Positions 29,022-38,775 of a stretch of DNA of 64,000 nucleotides are shown here, piece by piece. The notes below the pieces were generated by a model, which saw nothing but the letters and a program-made list of their open reading frames with translations, did not search any database and was not told the DNA's origin. The first letter of the stretch is position 1. Each line of letters begins with the position of its first letter. Made by a program: the position numbers and the translations under genes. Source of the stretch: Nostoc sp. 106C (lineage in GTDB: Bacteria > Cyanobacteriota > Cyanobacteriia > Cyanobacteriales > Nostocaceae); NCBI RefSeq assembly GCF_002154725.1, contig NZ_MTAW01000179.1, forward strand, positions 1 to 64,000, written 5' to 3'.

Positions 29022-29894
29022 ATGATTAATGCTCAACTCGCTGCTCAATCTCATCCTAGCCACCAAACAATTGTCAAACTCTCAGAAACAGTCAGCTTCG
29101 GAGGAGAAGAAATAGTAATTATCGGTGGTCCCTGCACAGTTGAAAGCTTAGGGCAAATGCAGACAGTCGCGCAAAAGTTAGCTGCTGCACCTGTACAGGC
29201 TTTACGTGGCGGCGTCTACAAACCTCGCACATCTCCTTACGCTTTCCAAGGAATGGGAGAAGAAGGACTGGAAATTTTGGCAGCGGTGCGATCGCGTTAC
29301 AATATCCCAGTTGTGACTGAAGTTATGTCAATTGCCCAAATTGAAATAGTTGCTGCCCATGCTGATATGCTGCAAATTGGTAGCCGTAATATGCAAAACT
29401 TCGATTTGCTCAAAGCTTTGGGACAAGCTGGGAAGCCGATACTACTCAAGCGAGGACTGGCGGCGACAATTGAAGAATTCGTCATGGCAGCTGAATATAT
29501 TTTGAGCCACGGCAATCCTCATGTGGTACTCTGCGAAAGAGGTATTCGTAGCTTTGATAATTACACTCGCAATGTGTTGGACTTAGGAGCAGTAGCTGCT
29601 CTCAAACAAATCACTCATCTACCTGTGATTGTAGATCCATCCCATGCTGTGGGTAAAAGAGAATTAGTAGCACCTATGGCTAAAGCTGCTGTTGCTTGTG
29701 GGGCAGATGGATTAATTATCGAGTGTCACCCAGAACCAGAAAAATCTGTTTCCGATGCACGTCAAGCACTATCTTTAGAAGATATGGTGAATCTAGTTAA
29801 TAGTTTAAAGCCTGTAGCCGCAGCAGTTGGGCGGAATATCTCAGAATCAATCGGGGTGGGTTTAAAACCTGCCCCGATTTTTTGTGCTGCTTAA
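29022..29894 (+). CDS. aroF: 3-deoxy-7-phosphoheptulonate (DAHP) synthase, type I-beta
   Basis: A 290-residue aldolase-type enzyme that joins phosphoenolpyruvate and erythrose 4-phosphate, the entry to the shikimate pathway. Motifs are GPCTVES near 46, RGGVYKPRTSPYAFQG near 74, TEVMS near 109, ILLKRG and DPSHAVGKRE near 217, with metal ligands in the Cys, His, Glu and Asp positions of the I-beta (KDO8P synthase-like) class. The core begins within 30 residues of the start, so there is no N-terminal ferredoxin-like or chorismate-mutase regulatory domain. AAGGAG lies 10 bases upstream. Two tandem attenuators precede it, so control is likely at transcription. Confidence 0.9.
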   Translation: MINAQLAAQSHPSHQTIVKLSETVSFGGEEIVIIGGPCTVESLGQMQTVAQKLAAAPVQALRGGVYKPRTSPYAFQGMGEEGLEILAAVRSRYNIPVVTEVMSIAQIEIVAAHADMLQIGSRNMQNFDLLKALGQAGKPILLKRGLAATIEEFVMAAEYILSHGNPHVVLCERGIRSFDNYTRNVLDLGAVAALKQITHLPVIVDPSHAVGKRELVAPMAKAAVACGADGLIIECHPEPEKSVSDARQALSLEDMVNLVNSLKPVAAAVGRNISESIGVGLKPAPIFCAA

Positions 29895-29929
29895 ATTTTG
29901 CTGCCAAGCGATGTCTGAAAATATTAATC

Positions 29930-29957
29930 TTAGAGACATAGGATGCTATGTCTCTAA
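29930..29957 (+). terminator. Hairpin after DAHP synthase, possible terminator
   Basis: TTAGAGACATAG, loop GATG, CTATGTCTCTAA form a perfect 12-bp stem 35 bases after the stop. It lacks a T-run, so it may be a 3' stabilising hairpin or a repeat and not a true intrinsic terminator. Confidence 0.45.
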
Positions 29958-30954
29958 ATTGCGTCTAGATTTACTGAGTATAAAGACTTGAAGAACCGCT
30001 TTTCTGCATCTTGGGATCATCATCTGTTGCACCTTTTTGAAGAATTAGTATTCTTGTAAACTGATGACTTTCAATCCTGCACAATTTCCAATATGGCAAT
30101 TGGATGATTGCGATCGCAGTTTGTATTACCAAGTAGGTATGCTAACAAATTTCTACAGTCTGAAGAGCATAATGCGTTAGTTAGCCTGCCTGTTCAAAAA
30201 TTCTGCCATTAGTATTTAATCATAAAGCACAGTTCGGTTGCCTATTCCTAGTCTAGCGCCAAGATATAGCACTAAGGATGAGTTTTGCTGCCTTGCATAG
30301 CTACTCAAAGATTGAAAACGTAGCGACAAAATCCGAAGTGGCACTAAATATTTTTACTTACAAAGAGTTATAGAGATTTCATCACTCTAAAGATAGGTAA
30401 TTGATTTAAAATTGGTTGGAGCAACTATTCTTTATCTTAGCTTCACAGATAATTGTGATTTTTTAATCAGCCTTTGTATAATCTAGAATCTCATGATGAA
30501 TGCTTTAAATACTTAAAGTATTGAAGGGTGTATTTTGTTTACTGTGCTATAACAGAATGAACATCAGTCATGCTTTTGATAGATTTTTGTGCTGGAATTA
30601 CCTGCTTAATAGCCATTTTTTATACCTTTAAATATAAAACACTGACTTAATATTCTCTTAATAAAACCAGATATGATACTTAAAAAGCTTAGTATTTAAG
30701 AGTATTAGTAAGACTTTATACGAACTTTATGGACTAATGTATTTTTTTTACAAACACTTTATGTAAGTCTAGAGTAAACACTTAGATAATGAAAATATCT
30801 GCGACAATGAGATTAACATGTCCTTGTTATTGCTACTAACAGCAAATATAAATAAGGAAGTGAATGTTTACTAACTCCTGAAGAGCTAATGTTTGCAACT
30901 CATTAGGAAAGTTTGCAGATAGCAAAAATCTAGTAATTCTGGATGGAGAAAATT
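29958..30954. other. Intergenic, about 1 kb
   Basis: AT-rich and without a supported gene on either strand. It provides a long upstream region for the PEP-CTERM gene, where promoters could lie, but I cannot mark one with confidence. Confidence 0.4.
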
Positions 30955-31611
30955 ATGAATTTCAAATCAATAGGCTTGGGAATAGCTTTGACTTGTGGCA
31001 CATTGTCCTTAGGTAGCACTGTCGGTGTATCACAAGCTCAAGCAGCTACAGTAGGAAGTGCAAATTTTGCGGGACTGCTGAGTTTTCAGAATCAATCCCA
31101 GGTTAATCCACTCACTGAAACACTCAAATTCAGTAATCCAGGAACTGTTTTGAGTGCTGATGGTATATTTGCTGGTTCAACCAATGTTACCATCGGCACT
31201 GGCAACCCCTATAGCCTGCTATTGAATAAAATTTCTAACGTCAATGCTACATCAGCTCTATACACAGCAAATTTAGCTTCCATAACTGACCCATTCCTTA
31301 CTTTTAGTAATGGGATAAAGTTTCAGGTAACTAGCATATCCAACTTTCTGAGAACGACCGAATCAAACACTACCAGTATTGATGGCTTTTCGATCGCTGG
31401 AAAATTCTACAATGGTGTAAATGCCGTAGCTGATGGAGCTATCACTGGACAACAGAAAAAAGGCGCTATTGGCAGTTACTCATACAGCATAGTTGCTACA
31501 GATGTTCCTGAACCTTTAACTATCTTAGGTTCAGCAACGGCTTTAGGATTTGGCGCTGCCTTGAAGAAGAAATACGCCAAAAAGCAGAGTAAAGAAAAGG
31601 CAATGGCTTAA
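30955..31611 (+). CDS. PEP-CTERM sorting-domain protein, exported
   Basis: A 218-residue secreted protein. The ATG at 30,955 is preferred because GGAG lies 6 bases upstream. A signal peptide (FKSIGLGIALTCGTLSLGST ending near AQAA) is followed by a Ser/Asn/Thr-rich beta-type body with no cysteines. The C-terminus has the PEP-CTERM signature VPEPLTILGS, a hydrophobic helix (ATALGFGAAL) and a basic tail KKKYAKKQSKEK. Such proteins are cleaved and sorted by exosortase and often go to the outer layer. The role is unknown. Confidence 0.85.
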   Translation: MNFKSIGLGIALTCGTLSLGSTVGVSQAQAATVGSANFAGLLSFQNQSQVNPLTETLKFSNPGTVLSADGIFAGSTNVTIGTGNPYSLLLNKISNVNATSALYTANLASITDPFLTFSNGIKFQVTSISNFLRTTESNTTSIDGFSIAGKFYNGVNAVADGAITGQQKKGAIGSYSYSIVATDVPEPLTILGSATALGFGAALKKKYAKKQSKEKAMA

Positions 31612-32274
31612 TCACCTTTTCAAGAACTGTCATTGATAATGCTGAAACGCTGGTTGAATAGCTAGATTTTTAATTGTTGCATCTAACCATTTATTTATCT
31701 ACCCAAACAAATAGTACCCTTAGTCTCTCAACAGAGCTTAAGAGTAGTGATTGAGTTCCCTATTTGGTATTAGTACGAAATTTCCCAGATTATTATATTG
31801 TTATCAGGTTTATTCAGGTGTTACCAGCAAATGATTCAATTCTTCACAAATATGAAATGTTGTACTAAACCATCATTACAATAAATTCTGAAGTACAAGG
31901 TGCATTTTCTTAAAGCTTATTCACCCAGCGAAAAAATTAGCTAAAGTCAGAAGTAATTAGAAAATTTGAAGTTTGAATTACGTTAATTAATTAGACCCAT
32001 CAGAAAATTAACTCAGTAAAAAAATAGAAGATAAAATTTTATTTTTATATGTCTTAATGTCTTAGCCATATACCTTTAGCGGATTATACAGCATAATAAA
32101 TCATGCTGAGGCTCAAAATTTGAAAATTCTATTTTAGTTATCTAAATCATTATCAACTATGAAAAAATCTAATAGCTAAGTTGATTGAAGGCATGTAAGC
32201 AATCTTTAAAATCCTTGTAAAAACTGGGTTATAAATGTTTTAACCTATGTATTAAACATCTAGAATGATTGCCC
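31612..32274. other. Intergenic, about 660 bp
   Basis: Very AT-rich spacer between convergent genes. No terminator with a convincing T-run, no RNA gene and no repeat is seen. Confidence 0.4.
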
Positions 32275-32637
32275 TTATCGATGAGGCTTGCTAGCTAACG
32301 AAGCACTACCAAGAAAACTGGACAAACCTACTAGCATCCAGCCTAGACAGACATGCTTTCGTGTCTGCCAATCCTCTTGCTTGCTGATGATTACTAATTT
32401 AGTATTAGTATCAATGATTTCTAGCCCCCAACATCCCAACGCACTTATCCCGAAAAAGCTAGCAATCAACACAGAAGAAATTGTGATTGTTTCTAAAATG
32501 TGATCGCCCAGAGTTTGTTGTATGCTAAAACGCTTGACAGCCCGGCGATTCTGAATCATAGCCAACTCAATTTTGTCTATAGGCTTTATATAGTTTTGTT
32601 GAGATGGATGATCAGCAATTTGTTTATTATTAACCAT
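32275..32637 (-). CDS. Hypothetical two-helix membrane protein, 120 aa
   Basis: A 120-residue protein with two transmembrane helices: ITISSVLIASFFGISALGCW (about 51-70) and CLGWMLVGLSSFLGSASLA (about 97-115). The N-terminal 45 residues are soluble and basic (IQNRRAVKRFSIQQ). GGTGGA sits 7 bases before the ATG, which supports the start. I do not recognise the family. Confidence 0.55.
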   Translation of the reverse strand: MVNNKQIADHPSQQNYIKPIDKIELAMIQNRRAVKRFSIQQTLGDHILETITISSVLIASFFGISALGCWGLEIIDTNTKLVIISKQEDWQTRKHVCLGWMLVGLSSFLGSASLASKPHR

Positions 32638-33282
32638 TTTTTTCCACCTTTGTATTGTTTCTGAGGTGTGAATGTAGACAGGTAATCAGACAGCTTATTT
32701 GATTTAGAATGGCTTTTATATCTTGGCTTCTGTGAACTAGAATCTGTTGAAAACAGTACAAAAAAATACCTCTTTATTGTAAAAAAATCTTGTTATTTAA
32801 GTAAGCTTTTCATTAAGCTGTGATAGCAACTTTAGGACAAATACTGCCATATTGCATTTCATTACGGCTTTCAGACTTACCTAAAACTTTTGTAACCTCT
32901 CAGCATAGCTGGCAGTACATTCTCCAGTAAATAATTATAAGTTGTTGTGCACCACTGCTATTCTTTTTTATAAGAGAAAATAGGTAGTGCAAAACTCCCC
33001 CTAAATCTTTGGTTCATTGTTTGCAAAGACTCAGCTAGTACCTCGCCTCAAAGGCTTGATTTGTTCTTGCCATTGATTCATTTATTACTTTGTTTCATAT
33101 TTATTTTGTAAAAGCAGTATTTGGTCACTACCTCGCATTCTTATAGCAGATGAACAGGCACACATGAGTCATACCGAGGCCGTAGATTTTGGTCATGCTG
33201 CTATGATGCTCAGACTATTACACTCAATAATGGCGATCGCAGTGCACAATAAAGACAAATAAGAGCGATTTTTAGCGCCACC
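32638..33282. other. Intergenic, about 645 bp
   Basis: Divergent region between the small membrane protein and the Ser/Thr kinase. AT-rich, with one HIP1 octamer near 33,234. No gene, RNA or clear operator is seen. Confidence 0.4.
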
Positions 33283-34428
33283 ATGAGCTACTGCCTTAAT
33301 CCCCGTTGCCCAAAACCGGAAAATTCTGATGTTGTCAAGTTTTGCCTGACTTGTGGATCTAAGTTACTCCTTAAAGAACGTTATCGCGCTATTCAACCTA
33401 TAGGGCAAGGTGGTTTTGGTAGAACTTTTTTGGCGGTAGATGAGGATAAACCCTCGAAACCGCGCTGCGTGATTAAGCAATTTTACCCCCAAGCCCAAGG
33501 CACTAATACTGTGCAAAAAGCTGTGGAGTTATTTACCCAAGAAGCCGTGCAGTTGGATGAATTAGGCAAACATCCCCAAATTCCAGAACTGCTGGCATAT
33601 TTTACTCAAGATGACAGACAGTATCTTGTACAAGAATTTATTGATGGAAAAAACTTAGCGCAGGAATTAGTAGAGCAAGGCGCTTTCAATGAAGTGCAGA
33701 TACGGCAGTTGCTCAATGATTTATTGACAGTACTGAAATTTTGTCATGCCAGACAAGTAATTCACCGCGATATTAAACCCGAAAATATTATTTTACGTGC
33801 GAGCGATGCCAAACTAGTATTAGTAGATTTTGGTGCTTCTAAATCTGCCACCAACACCGCTCTCAACAGAACTGGTACAAGTATTGGTAGCCCAGAATAT
33901 GTCGCTCCAGAACAAATTAGAGGACGGGCGATTTTTGCCAGTGATATCTACAGCTTGGGAGCTACTTGTATTCGGTTATTAACTGAGCGATCGCCTTTTG
34001 ATTCTTATGATATTAATAATGATGCTTGGATTTGGCAGCAGTACTTAAAAACTCCTGTTAGTAATGAGTTGAGCCGCATTCTCAACAAAATGCTAGAAAG
34101 TATCCCCATTCGTCGCTATCAAACAGCCGATGAAGTTCTCAACGATCTCCAAAAGTCGCCAGTAGCGCCTACACCAGCCATATCAGCCAAGCCTGTTACT
34201 ATTTCGCCATCTACACCTCAACCTGCTGGAAACAGCAAATCTCACAGTCAAATTGATCGAGAATTAGAGGAGATGAAAACTCAATTTCTTGGCGGCGTTA
34301 AGCCTCAAAAAAATAAAATAAACCCACCAACTTCAACTTCTCAATCTACTAGTAAAAGCATCATAGATGATGAGCTAGAAGAATTAAAAGCTAAATACCT
34401 TGGAAACAATAACACACCAAATCAATAA
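33283..34428 (+). CDS. Ser/Thr protein kinase with N-terminal zinc ribbon
   Basis: A 381-residue kinase. Four cysteines in CLNPRCPKPEN and FCLTCGSKL form a zinc ribbon at residues 4-26, a hallmark of a cyanobacterial kinase group. The kinase domain (33-285) is intact: GQGGFGRTF glycine loop, Lys in VIKQF, HRDIKPEN catalytic loop, DFGASKS and APEQIRG. The tail is Pro/Ser/Thr-rich and contains two copies of a short motif (IDRELEEMKTQFLG and IDDELEELKAKYLG), perhaps docking or oligomerisation helices. It has no membrane helix and no partner gene. Confidence 0.9.
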   Translation: MSYCLNPRCPKPENSDVVKFCLTCGSKLLLKERYRAIQPIGQGGFGRTFLAVDEDKPSKPRCVIKQFYPQAQGTNTVQKAVELFTQEAVQLDELGKHPQIPELLAYFTQDDRQYLVQEFIDGKNLAQELVEQGAFNEVQIRQLLNDLLTVLKFCHARQVIHRDIKPENIILRASDAKLVLVDFGASKSATNTALNRTGTSIGSPEYVAPEQIRGRAIFASDIYSLGATCIRLLTERSPFDSYDINNDAWIWQQYLKTPVSNELSRILNKMLESIPIRRYQTADEVLNDLQKSPVAPTPAISAKPVTISPSTPQPAGNSKSHSQIDRELEEMKTQFLGGVKPQKNKINPPTSTSQSTSKSIIDDELEELKAKYLGNNNTPNQ

Positions 34429-34554
34429 GAACTACAGATAAAAAAGTCTCTATTACATCACACATCTTGAAAATCTACTCTCGATACTTCAAAGAGGTAT
34501 CATATTGCACAAAAAAATTGAGAAGTTAGGAGTTTCAAATCTACTAATCTAAGT

Positions 34555-34968
34555 ATGGCGCGAGATTTATTCCATGACATTGTTAGATCAGCCCTAGAAA
34601 AAGACGGGTGGACAATTACAGACGACCCGTTAAGTATTCGTTGTGGTGGTGTAGACGTGCAAATTGATTTAGGTGCAGAACGCCTCATTGCCGCCGAAAA
34701 AGCCGGGGAGAAAATAGCAGTTGAAATCAAAAGTTTCGCTAGTGCCTCAAAAATATCAGAATTTCATACAGCCTTGGGGCAATTTATCAACTATCGTTTT
34801 GCCCTGCGGACAGAAGATCCAGAACGAATTTTATATTTGGCAGTCCCTTCTTTAATTTATAACGATTTTTTTAGCTTGCCCTTTACCCAATCAGTAGTAC
34901 AGGAAACTAAACTTCTACTGCTAATTTACAACATTGAAACGGAGGAAATAGTGCAATGGCTAAATTAG
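34555..34968 (+). CDS. xisH: XisH family protein
   Basis: A 137-residue protein of the XisH family, named for a gene needed with xisI for excision of the fdxN element during heterocyst differentiation in Anabaena. Motifs MARDLFHDIVRSALEKDGW, VDVQIDLGAERLIAAE, KIAVEIKSF and FHTALGQFINYR are diagnostic. D, E and K positions resemble a PD-(D/E)xK nuclease fold. It overlaps xisI by 13 bases, so the two are co-translated. No recombinase gene or element border is seen here, and paralogues are widespread in cyanobacteria. Confidence 0.9.
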   Translation: MARDLFHDIVRSALEKDGWTITDDPLSIRCGGVDVQIDLGAERLIAAEKAGEKIAVEIKSFASASKISEFHTALGQFINYRFALRTEDPERILYLAVPSLIYNDFFSLPFTQSVVQETKLLLLIYNIETEEIVQWLN

Positions 34969-35291
34969 ATCAATATCGGCTGATAATTCAGCAATTGCTG
35001 GACAAATATGCACAGTATAAACCTAGTTATGGCGATGTAGACGTCGAGCCGATATTTGATACACAACGTGACCACTACCAAATTATCAGCGTTGGTTGGA
35101 ATCAACAAAAACGGGTTTATGGCCCTATCATCCACCTGGATCTCAAAAATGAAAAGATCTGGATTCAGCAAAATACTACTGAAGTAGACATCGCTACGGA
35201 ATTAATAGAAATGGGTGTACCTAAACAGGATATTGTCATTGGCTTTCACACACCAAAAATGCGGCAACTGACTGGTTTTGCTGTGGAATAA
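34956..35291 (+). CDS. xisI: XisI family protein
   Basis: A 111-residue XisI-family protein. It starts inside the 3' end of xisH, with GGAGG shortly upstream of its ATG. Family landmarks are VEPIFDTQRDHYQIISVGW, YGPIIHLDLKNEKIWIQ, GVPKQDIVIGFHTP and RQLTGFA. XisI acts with XisH in fdxN element excision in Anabaena; the pair behaves as a conserved two-gene unit even where no excision element exists. The function of this copy is unknown. Confidence 0.9.
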   Translation: MAKLDQYRLIIQQLLDKYAQYKPSYGDVDVEPIFDTQRDHYQIISVGWNQQKRVYGPIIHLDLKNEKIWIQQNTTEVDIATELIEMGVPKQDIVIGFHTPKMRQLTGFAVE

Positions 35292-35315
35292 TATTTGTGT
35301 CTTTATGGTTATGAC

Positions 35316-35345
35316 AAAAAAAGTGACTCTAATATCTAGAGTCAC
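35316..35345 (-). terminator. Intrinsic terminator of gnd
   Basis: On the minus strand, GTGACTCTA and TAGAGTCAC form a 9-bp stem around a 5-base loop and are followed by TTTTTTT. It lies 36 bases past the gnd stop. Confidence 0.9.
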
Positions 35346-35380
35346 CAGCAAATAATCTAAGAATTTAGAGAGGTGAAAGT

Positions 35381-36814
35381 TTATCCTTTCTCAGCTTCAG
35401 CAATGGGAACCCATTCAGTGTGGAAGGTTCCAGGCTTATCAGTACGCAGGTAGGTATGCGCGCCGAAATAGTCGCGTTGTGCTTGAGTCAAGTTTTGCGG
35501 CAAGCGATCGCGGCGATAGCTGTCAAAATAATCTAAAGATGCACTAAATGCTGGGACTGGAATTCCCAATTTGGCGGCTGTTGCTATGACTTCCCGCCAA
35601 GCGGTTTGCCTGTCGAGAATTGTTTGCTTAAATTCAGGGGCCAATAGCAAGTTAGGCAATGCTGGATTTTCGTTAAAAGCCTTCTTAATCTTATTCAAGA
35701 AGCCAGCGCGAATAATACAGCCACCTTTCCAAATCCGCGCCATTTCGCTCAGATTCAAATTCCAATTATATGTTTTTGAAGCTGTAGATAGCAGTGCCAT
35801 CCCTTGAGCGTAAGAACAGATTTTTGAGCAATAGAGAGCATCCCGTACCTTGTTCACAAAGTCTTTGACCTGCCCATCATACTTACCGCTAGGCCCTGTC
35901 AAAATCTTGGATGCTGCTACCCGTTCGTCTTTAATAGAAGAGATAATTCGGGCATTAACTGCGGCTGTGATTGTGGGAATGGAAACTCCCAATTCCAATG
36001 CAGTCTGCACAGTCCAGCGTCCGGTTCCCTTTTGACCTGCGGCGTCAACAATTAAATCGACTAGGGGTAAATTTGTTTCAGGGTCAATGTAAGGGAAAAT
36101 ATTGGACGTAATCTCAATCAAAAATGAATTGAGTTCGTCGGTGGTGTTCCATTCAGTGAACACTTCATGCAGTTGATTGTGGTCAAGCCCAGCAGCACTT
36201 TTGAGCAAATCGTAGGCTTCAGCAATTAGCTGCATATCGCCGTACTCAATGCCGTTGTGTACCATTTTGACGTAGTGACCAGAACCACCAGGCCCAATGT
36301 AAGTTACGCAAGGACCGTCATCGACTTGGGCAGCAATTTTGTTAAAAATTGGTGAGAGATACTCGTAGGAGCTTTGTGTACCTCCAGGCATTAGTGATGG
36401 GCCATTCAAAGCACCTTCTTCGCCACCACTGACACCCATACCGAGAAACCGCAACCCAGCAGGTTCTAATTCTTGGGTGCGTCGTTCTGTATCTTCAAAC
36501 CAAGAGTTACCACCGTCGATAATGATATCGCCTTCATCTAGCAATGGTTTGAGTTGAGCAATCACAGCATCGACTGGCTTACCAGCTTGCACCATCACTA
36601 ATATTTTGCGAGGACGTTCTAGTGCAGCTACGAATTCTTCCAAGGTAAAGGCGGCTTTGACATTCCGTCCTGGCGCACGTTGCGCCATAAAGGCATCGGT
36701 TTTTTCTCTGGACCGGTTGTAAACTGCAATTGGGAAGCCATTACGCTCGACGTTTAGAGCGATATTTTCGCCCATAACGGCTAAACCAATCACACCAAAG
36801 CTTTGTAGTGTCAT
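35381..36814 (-). CDS. gnd: 6-phosphogluconate dehydrogenase, decarboxylating
   Basis: A 477-residue cytoplasmic enzyme of the oxidative pentose phosphate pathway; it oxidises 6-phosphogluconate to ribulose 5-phosphate and makes NADPH. The N-terminal Rossmann motif is GLAVMGENIALN. GGNSWFEDTERR, SGGEEGALNGPSLMPGG, HYVKMVHNGIEYGDMQ and the signature VDAAGQKGTGRWT are all present. Length is that of the normal dimeric enzyme. In heterocysts and in darkness this route supplies reductant. The gene is monocistronic with a strong terminator. Confidence 0.97.
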   Translation of the reverse strand: MTLQSFGVIGLAVMGENIALNVERNGFPIAVYNRSREKTDAFMAQRAPGRNVKAAFTLEEFVAALERPRKILVMVQAGKPVDAVIAQLKPLLDEGDIIIDGGNSWFEDTERRTQELEPAGLRFLGMGVSGGEEGALNGPSLMPGGTQSSYEYLSPIFNKIAAQVDDGPCVTYIGPGGSGHYVKMVHNGIEYGDMQLIAEAYDLLKSAAGLDHNQLHEVFTEWNTTDELNSFLIEITSNIFPYIDPETNLPLVDLIVDAAGQKGTGRWTVQTALELGVSIPTITAAVNARIISSIKDERVAASKILTGPSGKYDGQVKDFVNKVRDALYCSKICSYAQGMALLSTASKTYNWNLNLSEMARIWKGGCIIRAGFLNKIKKAFNENPALPNLLLAPEFKQTILDRQTAWREVIATAAKLGIPVPAFSASLDYFDSYRRDRLPQNLTQAQRDYFGAHTYLRTDKPGTFHTEWVPIAEAEKG

Positions 36815-37039
36815 AAACTATGTTTGGCTAACTCTTGCAGATCCTTTTATCTTTAAGGGTAGTCCGAGATTTTCGCTTCTCTCCTAAAGAAGACATTAAG
36901 AAAGAGTAAATCTAGGCTGCAAAGATACACAACTAACATAGATAATTAGTTTTAATTTGTATCTAAATCAACAATTAAGTTGCAAAATTTGCAAAAGTGA
37001 AATATCTAGTCAAAGGACACAGTAAGGAGTAACCAAATA

Positions 37040-37819
37040 ATGCTGGCATATGTCCTAGCTTTGGCGGTGGGCCTTGGAAGCTTAGCCATTTATTTATCAG
37101 CTTTCTTCTTTCCGGAAATCCATCGCAAGAATGATTTTATTTGGAGTGGGATAGGGCTATTTTATGCTCTGATGTTATGGGTTTTTGCACAACGCATTAA
37201 TGGCGGTCTTTTGCTGGGTCATGTGGCTAGTGTCGCTCTTTTGGGTTGGTTTGGCTGGCAAACTTTCTCATTACGTCGGCAGGTAACACCGCAAGCACAA
37301 CAAACACAAGTCCCCAGTTCAGAAGCTGTAAAAACTTCAATTCAGCAACAGGTTACTAAGTTGTCTCTGCCAGAACGGCTGGCCCAGTTGCAAAAGGGTG
37401 TTGGTAACACCTTTAGTGGAGTAACAGATAAATTTCAAAAAACTCCTAAAAAAGCACCTGCAACATCCAAAACTAAAGCTTCTTCTCTGGTTGAAATTAT
37501 CGACAACACTACTGATACAACAGAAACCCCAGTAGCAGAAGTAGTTACGACCACTGACACCGACTTTCAAACTGCCATATCAGAAAAACCAACCGATGAG
37601 GTAGTCACCACTACTGACACGGAAGCGAAAACTGAGAGTCTTCCAGAAGTAGTTCCACCAAATCCCCCATCTCCGGAGTTGGTGGAAGCAGCACAAGCCC
37701 ATTCTGAGGCTGAGAATAAAGAACCAATTCCCGTCGAGGAAATTGCACCGGATGCGGTACTCGCTCCCCCAGCGGAAGTACCGCCAGACCAAATACCGCC
37801 AACTGATCAGGCTAGTTGA
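37040..37819 (+). CDS. Ycf66 family protein
   Basis: A 259-residue membrane protein. The first 85 residues match Ycf66, a cyanobacterial and plastid-genome family of unknown function: three helices with MLAYVLALAVGLGSLAIYL, FPEIHRKNDFIWSGIGLFYAL and GGLLLGHVASVALLGWFGWQ. The rest (about 95-259) is a Pro/Glu/Thr-rich, acidic, disordered tail. AAGGAG is 8 bases upstream of the start and a terminator follows directly. The family is tied to oxygenic phototrophs. Confidence 0.9.
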   Translation: MLAYVLALAVGLGSLAIYLSAFFFPEIHRKNDFIWSGIGLFYALMLWVFAQRINGGLLLGHVASVALLGWFGWQTFSLRRQVTPQAQQTQVPSSEAVKTSIQQQVTKLSLPERLAQLQKGVGNTFSGVTDKFQKTPKKAPATSKTKASSLVEIIDNTTDTTETPVAEVVTTTDTDFQTAISEKPTDEVVTTTDTEAKTESLPEVVPPNPPSPELVEAAQAHSEAENKEPIPVEEIAPDAVLAPPAEVPPDQIPPTDQAS

Positions 37820-37827
37820 ATTGAGTG

Positions 37828-37866
37828 AAACCCAGCATTAATCGTAAGATAATGTTGGGTTTTACT
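37828..37866 (+). terminator. Intrinsic terminator of the ycf66 homologue
   Basis: AAACCCAGCATT (37,828-37,839) pairs with AATGTTGGGTTT (37,851-37,862) over 12 bp with one G-U pair, and the run continues as TTTTA. Confidence 0.8.
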
Positions 37867-38199
37867 TAAAGGTATAGGCACCTTGAAGAGCTAGTAGCAC
37901 AGATAAAACAATGTCTTAGTGACTTAGCTGATAGCTTGATTGAGGCTGGGATCTAGATGGAACCAACAACAGAACAGTTGAAAGCTTTTTACAACTGATG
38001 AAGCCGCTGCCCAAGCAATTCTTGCTAAAATCGCCTCAAGCTAAATGGTCATGTGATCAATCACACAATGCTCGGTATTAAAATCAATGCCCTATTTTTA
38101 GCATATAAAAGTTTACCAAGCTCTGCTTTTATTTTCGAGGAGAGGTTTATAAAATCAGTATGCAACCAAATACTGATTCTTATGTTTGGGTAACTAAAG
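37867..38199. other. Spacer with a possible small gene remnant
   Basis: From about 37,957 the plus strand reads MEPTTEQLKAFYN then a stop, and a neighbouring frame continues TTDEAAAQAILAKIASS then a stop. This looks like the frameshifted end of a short helical protein. The rest is the upstream region of the globin gene. Confidence 0.3.
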
Positions 38200-38775
38200 A
38201 TGTCTACACAGCCTTTTGATCCCACAAAGTACTACCCATCTTATGTCAATCCCAATCCTCAATTGACACCTGAACAGTTTCGCCAAATCCAGAATTCTTG
38301 GAAGCTAGTTAAAGACGGTCAGTTTGATGATTTTAAACAGCAGGAGTTGATTTCTGACTCATTGGGTTTTTGGGGGTTAGAGTTTTACGAGATACTCTTT
38401 GAACTCGATCCAGCGCTGAAACTTATGTTCAAAAACAAGTTTAATCAGAGCCGAATGCTGACACAGATGGTTGATGCTGCCTTGGGTCTGTTACCAGGTA
38501 CTATAGACCCATTTTTGGGTGATGAGAAGACAGAACTAGACCCTAAACTTATACCTATATTAGTAGACTTGGCATCAAAGCACGTTTCTTATAACGTAAA
38601 GGCGAGTCATTATCATACTGTAGGTTTGGCACTCGTCCGTACTTTGGAGAAAACATTAAAGAACAATTTTGATAAGGAAACTAAGGCTGCTTGGTTAGAG
38701 CTTTGGTCTTTGATGTGTACGGTGATGATTCCTGAACATGTGAAGAAAACTCAAGAATTAGGTCTAGAGGTATAA
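38200..38775 (+). CDS. Single-domain globin
   Basis: A 191-residue heme protein related to the flavohemoglobin and Vitreoscilla hemoglobin globin domain. The E-helix region lies around FKNKFNQSRMLTQMVDAALG. The proximal heme histidine is probably in ASHYHTVG, aligning with HYPIVG of Vitreoscilla hemoglobin. A 35-residue Pro/Asn/Tyr-rich extension precedes helix A. There is no reductase domain. Possible roles are O2 or NO binding or sensing. The insert LLPGTIDPFLGDEKTELDPKL between helices is longer than in standard globins. Confidence 0.85.
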   Translation: MSTQPFDPTKYYPSYVNPNPQLTPEQFRQIQNSWKLVKDGQFDDFKQQELISDSLGFWGLEFYEILFELDPALKLMFKNKFNQSRMLTQMVDAALGLLPGTIDPFLGDEKTELDPKLIPILVDLASKHVSYNVKASHYHTVGLALVRTLEKTLKNNFDKETKAAWLELWSLMCTVMIPEHVKKTQELGLEV

